From NCBI GenBank assembly GCA_024278595.1, contig JAJRSW010000097.1, forward strand, positions 1 to 63,014: DNA of 63,014 nt, written 5' to 3'. The notes under the pieces were generated by a model. It was not told the DNA's origin and ran no database searches. It was given only the letters and a program-made list of their open reading frames with translations. This DNA comes from Fidelibacterota bacterium (GTDB lineage: Bacteria > Fidelibacterota > UBA8477 > JABMPR01). A program made the translations under genes and the position numbers. This document shows positions 59,263 through 63,014 of this stretch, one piece after another (positions within the stretch are counted from its first letter, which is position 1; every line of letters starts with the position of its first letter).

Positions 59263-60648
59263 GTGGGAAACCCCTATGACCAGAATCCTGCCATATCAGC
59301 ACAAATATTTCGATTTATTCATGGCCAAAGAGGAGGGCTTAATTTGACCCCTCTAAAATATCCGGATCAATCCGGTTTTGGATTCTCCCTGATGGCCGTA
59401 GTGATCGCCCTGGTCATGGGTTTGGCTGTCTCCATCGCTCTAAGACAAGTTTCCACCCAATCCGCTGAATTGGGCGACATGTATGCCGCCAGCCAGGCCA
59501 GGTGGACCGCCATGTCCGGAGTAGAGTGGGGCATCCACAAGGCCGAGCTGGGTGAAGATGATGTCTTGGGCACCTTCGCATTTTTTAATAGCTCGGTCAC
59601 CATTGATACCAGTGCCTCAGACGAAAACGGCAGCCCCCTGACCACCAACTGGTACCGGGTAATGAGTGTGGGGACCATGGGTGATGCTGAAAGTCGGATG
59701 CGTATTATTGCTGCTTTCTCACTTCAGACGGCATGGGCCGATGTTTCCATCATTGAACAAAAGGCGGATATCAAAAGTAACTTTACTTTGAATGATTCCC
59801 TCTACATCGGGGATGATATCGATGTTGAAGCGGGAGCAAGTATGGGGGATCCCCCAGGCGAGCCTACCCATATTTATCACCCCATTTCAGCCACAGTTAC
59901 TGGCGGTCAGGAGGATGCTTATTTTACGTCGGGCGTGCATCCCAGCGGAGATTTATTTTTACCAGATTTTGACAACACCTATTATGATGCTCTAATTGAT
60001 ATTGCAAAAAATGTTAGCTCCACCAGTGGTAATAAAATAAAGGGCGACACAAAGTGGAAACGCACTACTTTGGATTTAAGCACCTATACCAACAGCACAC
60101 TGTATGTTAATGGAAAGGTGACTTTCGAGGGAACGCACATCACAGGGGGTACAGTCGACGCACCGGGTATTTTGGTTACGGATGAGAAACTCAAGCTAAA
60201 GAGGGCCAAGGCGAAAAAAGGTAATCCAGAGCTTCAAACAACTGCAGATGACAATATAATTCTTATCTCAAAAAAGGATATCCAGGTTGAGGATGAGAGC
60301 TATTTTGGAGAAGATTGGTCCGCAATGGCAGCCGTGGACAGACCGGTTACAACCAACGAGTTATATGCTAAAGATGACTTGAAAATTAGTAAAAATACCG
60401 TTGTCTGGGGTCAAATTTATTGCCGCGATGATATCAAACTAGAGGGCAAGGTATACGGTATCTGCCTGGCACCTGACAAGTTTACTTTTGAGAAAAATGA
60501 AAGCTATTTGGAGGGAGCCGTCTTTGCGAAAAAATTAAATAGCAATGAATTGAAGAAAGGACAGATGGTCCTAAACCACATTTTTCATGATGAATATTTT
60601 AAAATAATTAATTATGGGGTTGAAGATAATTCCCTGTTTGAGTATTGA
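59263..60648 (+). CDS. PilX/GspK-like pilus tip protein with large repeat-rich head
   Basis: This 461-residue protein starts at GTG 59263 (a TTG at 59344 is possible). The prepilin-like segment SGFGFSLMAVVIALVMGLAV lacks Glu5, as in GspK and PilX tip subunits. RWTAMSGVEWGIHKAELGED is the PilX/GspK-type helix. The C-terminal ~270 residues are a large head with short beta-strand repeats (LYIGDDIDVEAG, LYAKDDLKISKNTVVWGQIY, CRDDIKLEGKVYG) resembling bactofilin-like or right-handed beta-helix repeats. The last ~200 residues are Lys-rich and more AT-rich than the rest. It probably caps the pilus and contacts a surface or partner. Confidence 0.72.
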   Translation: MGNPYDQNPAISAQIFRFIHGQRGGLNLTPLKYPDQSGFGFSLMAVVIALVMGLAVSIALRQVSTQSAELGDMYAASQARWTAMSGVEWGIHKAELGEDDVLGTFAFFNSSVTIDTSASDENGSPLTTNWYRVMSVGTMGDAESRMRIIAAFSLQTAWADVSIIEQKADIKSNFTLNDSLYIGDDIDVEAGASMGDPPGEPTHIYHPISATVTGGQEDAYFTSGVHPSGDLFLPDFDNTYYDALIDIAKNVSSTSGNKIKGDTKWKRTTLDLSTYTNSTLYVNGKVTFEGTHITGGTVDAPGILVTDEKLKLKRAKAKKGNPELQTTADDNIILISKKDIQVEDESYFGEDWSAMAAVDRPVTTNELYAKDDLKISKNTVVWGQIYCRDDIKLEGKVYGICLAPDKFTFEKNESYLEGAVFAKKLNSNELKKGQMVLNHIFHDEYFKIINYGVEDNSLFEY

Positions 60649-60716
60649 TAATAGAGTTGACTGGTTTACCTTAGTGTTCAGTCAATTTGCAACATTGAAG
60701 GAGTGAGGGAAATACA

Positions 60717-60917
60717 ATGAGGAACATGGCATTATTAATGGGGAGTGTGTCCATCTTAATTGGACTTTTTTTACTCCTGGCACCAGATTCGCTGGCGAAA
60801 CTTGGTGAACAGACCAACCGTTTTTATAATATAGATGGCCTGGTCTTCAAGAATCGCAAGGTCTTTGGATCGCTACTGATGTTGGCCGCTCTTTTATTAG
60901 CCTATTTAACGCTGTAA
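60717..60917 (+). CDS. Small two-helix membrane protein A
   Basis: This 66-residue protein has two transmembrane helices (MALLMGSVSILIGLFLLLAP and KVFGSLLMLAALLLAYLTL) joined by a loop with DSLAKLGEQTNRFYNIDG. AAGGAGTGAGGGA upstream is a strong ribosome binding site. It is similar to the next gene across its length. The family is unknown. Confidence 0.75.
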   Translation: MRNMALLMGSVSILIGLFLLLAPDSLAKLGEQTNRFYNIDGLVFKNRKVFGSLLMLAALLLAYLTL

Positions 60918-60932
60918 CCCGGGGAAGACACC

Positions 60933-61133
60933 ATGAATATGATCCTACAAGTTATCGCCTTCATCGCCTTTGCCACAGGTGCCCTGCTGGTCTTTACACC
61001 CAACTTATTGATCCGCGCAGGTGAATTTTTTAATCAGACCTACAATGTAGAAAGCTTTGTTTATTCACAACGCAAGCCTTTCGGGGCTGCTTTCATCCTC
61101 ATTGGGCTGGTTTTTATCTGGGTCACCTGGTAG
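60933..61133 (+). CDS. Small two-helix membrane protein B (paralogue of A)
   Basis: It has the same length and layout as the preceding protein: helix 1 (LQVIAFIAFATGALLVFTPN), loop LIRAGEFFNQTYNVESFVYS, basic QRKPFG, and helix 2 (AAFILIGLVFIWVTW). The shared core (G-E-x-x-N-x-x-Y-N-[IV]-[DE] in the loop and [NQ]-R-K-x-F-G before helix 2) indicates a tandem duplication. The two may form a heterodimer. Confidence 0.75.
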   Translation: MNMILQVIAFIAFATGALLVFTPNLLIRAGEFFNQTYNVESFVYSQRKPFGAAFILIGLVFIWVTW

Positions 61134-61237
61134 CGGTAAGACCTTTTTATTCTTGATACGCTAAAAGACCAAATATAAAATTTACCAATTGGTAATCCGG
61201 TAGCCTTTGAATGGCTGGCCGAAATAAGTAATCAAAT

Positions 61238-61268
61238 AAAAAAAGCTGGCTCTGTGGTCAGCTTTTTT
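61238..61268. terminator. Bidirectional intrinsic terminator
   Basis: AAAAAAGCTG (61239-61248) and CAGCTTTTTT (61259-61268) form a stem with A- and T-tracts on both sides. It serves the plus-strand small membrane genes and the convergent reverse-strand HPt gene. Confidence 0.9.
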
Positions 61269-61293
61269 CAAACGGGTTGGTTGGGGCTGGATT

Positions 61294-61581
61294 TTAACTG
61301 AGTGCCTCGGCCAGGATTTCGCCTACTTGATCCAACAGGCTATTTAGGCCGTCATATTTCTCGACCTTGATACTGCTGCAGATCTCAGCGCCGATCTGAC
61401 TCAAGTTCTCGTAACCGTAGCTGGTTCCCGTTCCCTTGATATTGTGTCCAAATTTATAGACATCCTGGTATAAGGCATCACTGAGATTGGTACGAACGCC
61501 CGGCAGGGATGTGTTCAAATATTCCAGGTATTCCTTGATCAAAGCCTGGAATTCAGGTGATTGCATAAAATCATCGGTCAT
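61294..61581 (-). CDS. HPt-domain phosphotransfer protein
   Basis: This 95-residue four-helix HPt protein has phospho-acceptor His46 in YKFGHNIKGTGTSYGYENLS, matching the H-x-[LI]-K-G-[SA/T] motif. AAGAAGGGAAA precedes the ATG. It relays phosphate between receiver domains. The CheY-like protein of the pilus locus (49654) is a candidate partner, but they are 11 kb apart and no kinase is visible. Confidence 0.85.
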   Translation of the reverse strand: MTDDFMQSPEFQALIKEYLEYLNTSLPGVRTNLSDALYQDVYKFGHNIKGTGTSYGYENLSQIGAEICSSIKVEKYDGLNSLLDQVGEILAEALS

Positions 61582-61686
61582 GGTAGTATTTCCCTTCTTC
61601 TCGAAATATCGTGACTAATATAAAAATCTTGAATCTCATAGTGCTGGTTTTTTTTACTCAGGGCTGATTTCAAAATCAAACCCCAA

Positions 61687-61800
61687 CCCGTCATTGCGCC
61701 TGCCTGGGTGGAGCTCTTGGGATGGAGCCCGGAGGGAAGCAATAGCCGACTGCGGCAGCCCGTCATTGCAAGGAAGGCGATAGCCGACTGCGGCAATCCC
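61687..61800. repeat. Two copies of a dispersed intergenic repeat
   Basis: CCCGTCATTGC starts at 61687 and again at 61758. ATAGCCGACTGCGGCA ends each copy (near 61742-61757 and 61780-61795). The second copy is compact and the first is extended by ~30 bases. Words of the form CGTCATTGC...GCGATAGCCGAC are typical of REP-like repeats. It fills the gap between the HPt gene and the amylase-like gene. Confidence 0.7.
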
Positions 61801-61872
61801 TCTTTTACATATGCATGCAGCCCCAAAATTATGTTATTATCCAGGGATGAAAACTGAGCCAAAGGAACCTGC

Positions 61873-63014
61873 ATGCTGACCAATTCTCCACCGAATCCCA
61901 ATCATAAAAGTGCTGGATCCGATTATCCAGATCTCGAATTCCACCTGCGTAACACCATCGGTGAGACCTATGAACTCAGTCTACCCCTCTTCGTACTGGA
62001 AAAAGGTCGGTTTCGGATCGATTATCATGAGCTGCAAAATTTAATCCATTCCCTCAATCAAGACCGACCCGGTGCGGCACTTAAAGCCAGCGAATTCTAC
62101 GGGGTGGGTCTGCTTTCCCTGATCTCCCACAAACTCATCAGGCTCTATCGCAATCAGGTAAACCCGAACTATATCAAGGAGTTGAATGACTTTCTTGTAG
62201 AGCAATATGAAGCGACCGGTCTGCAAGACCTGTTAATGGACTATTTATCAGCGCTCCCCACCCATAACTATCTCAACTCCCACACAAATATGAGTGACTA
62301 TCTCCAGGATCAGTCACATTCCGTACCTAATCAACATATTCTGGTAGAAGAATTACTGGTCCATATTCTGGCCCTGAACAATCCAGCTTTTAAAAATTAT
62401 GAGGTGCTCTTTAAAGAAGAATTTCACCCCGCCCTGAAAGTGCCTGCCGAGCTGCTGGAAGCCATCCGGAAATGGTCAGCTGAGGCAGCTGGGTTTGGCT
62501 CAGAGCAAAAAAATATCCTCGAGCTGCTTATGGAACCCATGCTGGCAGCGCCGGACTCCGTCCAGGCGCAATTGGCCTACATCCGCTCCAACTGGTCTAA
62601 CTACCTGGGATCCCATGTGGGAGATCTGCTGAGAGGCCTGGATTTTTTTGAAGAGGAGCATCGCTTCAGAGGCGCCGGGCCGGGAGAGACCCAGGTGCCC
62701 AACTATTCTGGTGATCTGCTCCAGGGCGAGTATTACAGTGCTGATAGCGATTGGATGCCCCGGGTGGTCATGATTGCCCGCAATTCCCTGGTCTGGTTGG
62801 ATCAACTTGCTAAAAAGTATCAGACCGAGATCAAAACCCTGCGGGATATTCCCGATGAAGAGCTGGATCTGTTGGCGCAACAGGGCTTCACTGTTCTGTG
62901 GCTCATCGGCCTGTGGGATCGCAGTGATATCTCAAAAAAGATTAAGCACTGGTGTGGTAATCCCGACGCTGAATCTTCAGCCTATTCGCTTAAGGAGTAT
63001 CAAATTGATGCTGC
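61873..63014 (+). CDS. Alpha-amylase-like (GH13-type) protein, 5' part, runs off the window
   Basis: An open frame of 380 codons runs from the ATG at 61873 (AAAGGAAC before it) to the last base. The first ~300 residues are an N-terminal helical domain. From residue ~296 the catalytic barrel begins: DWMPRVVMIARNSLVWLDQL, then QQGFTVLWLIGLWDRSDISK and CGNPDAESSAYSLKEYQI. This matches large alpha-amylase-family proteins, in which G-F-T-x-L-W-L-I-G-[LI]-W-x-R-S is followed by G-N-P-x-A-x-x-S-A-Y-S-L. No signal peptide is visible, so it is probably cytoplasmic glycan metabolism. The catalytic Asp/Glu lie beyond the window. Confidence 0.82.
   Translation, partial: MLTNSPPNPNHKSAGSDYPDLEFHLRNTIGETYELSLPLFVLEKGRFRIDYHELQNLIHSLNQDRPGAALKASEFYGVGLLSLISHKLIRLYRNQVNPNYIKELNDFLVEQYEATGLQDLLMDYLSALPTHNYLNSHTNMSDYLQDQSHSVPNQHILVEELLVHILALNNPAFKNYEVLFKEEFHPALKVPAELLEAIRKWSAEAAGFGSEQKNILELLMEPMLAAPDSVQAQLAYIRSNWSNYLGSHVGDLLRGLDFFEEEHRFRGAGPGETQVPNYSGDLLQGEYYSADSDWMPRVVMIARNSLVWLDQLAKKYQTEIKTLRDIPDEELDLLAQQGFTVLWLIGLWDRSDISKKIKHWCGNPDAESSAYSLKEYQIDA

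Noticed and set aside
61578..61901. 107-codon reverse-strand frame upstream of the HPt gene
   Set aside because: It runs through a dispersed intergenic repeat and overlaps the start of the amylase-like gene.

Overview
The window looks like one chromosomal stretch of a Gram-negative bacterium of the FCB superphylum, probably an uncultured, Marinimicrobia/Calditrichota/KSB1-like lineage. The evidence is indirect. Three exported proteins end in the type IX-secretion-like C-terminal domain with the NYPNPFNPST signature. There is a PorV/PorQ-like barrel, a TonB-dependent receptor with a carboxypeptidase-regulatory N-domain, a FISUMP-domain protein and LVIVD repeats. No rRNA gene or intact tRNA is present, so the phylum is an inference.

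Bases 1-10,500 are an AT-rich, decayed accessory region. It holds the C-terminal stub of a tyrosine recombinase, a hipBA toxin-antitoxin pair whose hipA carries a one-base frameshift, an AAA/DUF4143 ATPase, a GH25 lysozyme fragment and a YggT-like membrane protein. It also holds the 3' half of a tRNA-Val(UAC) gene, the usual scar of tRNA-targeted integration. An intact three-gene operon follows, resembling a toxin-antitoxin-chaperone (TAC) module with a RelE/HigB-like toxin, an extended HTH antitoxin and a SecB-like chaperone. Then come an hsdS stub cut at an IS21-type terminal repeat, a FISUMP lipid- or envelope-type protein and a heavily deleted IS21 element.

Bases 10,500-32,700 look like an uptake and catabolism locus. 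A LacI regulator is flanked by TTGCGCAA palindromes. After it lie an LVIVD-repeat protein broken by an in-frame stop, a TonB-dependent receptor, a large FlgD-like-tailed protein, a PorV-like protein, ribokinase, two sugar ABC permeases, a membrane-anchored solute-binding protein and two ADP-ribosylglycohydrolase-family enzymes. Next are a two-domain esterase with one dead domain, a purple-acid-phosphatase-like enzyme, a 5' remnant of a MalK/UgpC ATPase gene, and a reverse-strand fusion of a TIM-barrel-like region with a sulfatase-modifying-factor-type domain. The combination suggests use of a ribosyl compound such as a nucleoside, ADP-ribose or another N-riboside.

Bases 32,700-41,200 are mixed housekeeping and regulation. 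They include a lysoplasmalogenase (YhhN) gene interrupted by a 91-bp palindromic element with a 5-bp target duplication, a Gfo/Idh/MocA oxidoreductase divergent from an exported PrxQ peroxiredoxin, and a YgjP-type metallopeptidase. There are also two paralogous TPR proteins with double Fis-like helix-turn-helix tails, an SNase-fold protein and a small lipoprotein.

Bases 41,556-60,648 are a near-complete type IV pilus locus on the plus strand. The order is ExeA-like ATPase, PilM-PilN fusion, PilO, PilP-like, PilQ secretin, two PilT-type ATPases, a CheY-like regulator, prepilin peptidase, PilB, a sigma-54 activator and PilC. A major-pilin gene with a textbook sigma-54 promoter and a set of minor pilins ending in a PilX/GspK-like tip protein follow. 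The end of the window has two paralogous 66-residue membrane proteins, an HPt phosphotransfer protein and the start of a GH13-type alpha-amylase-like gene running off the edge.
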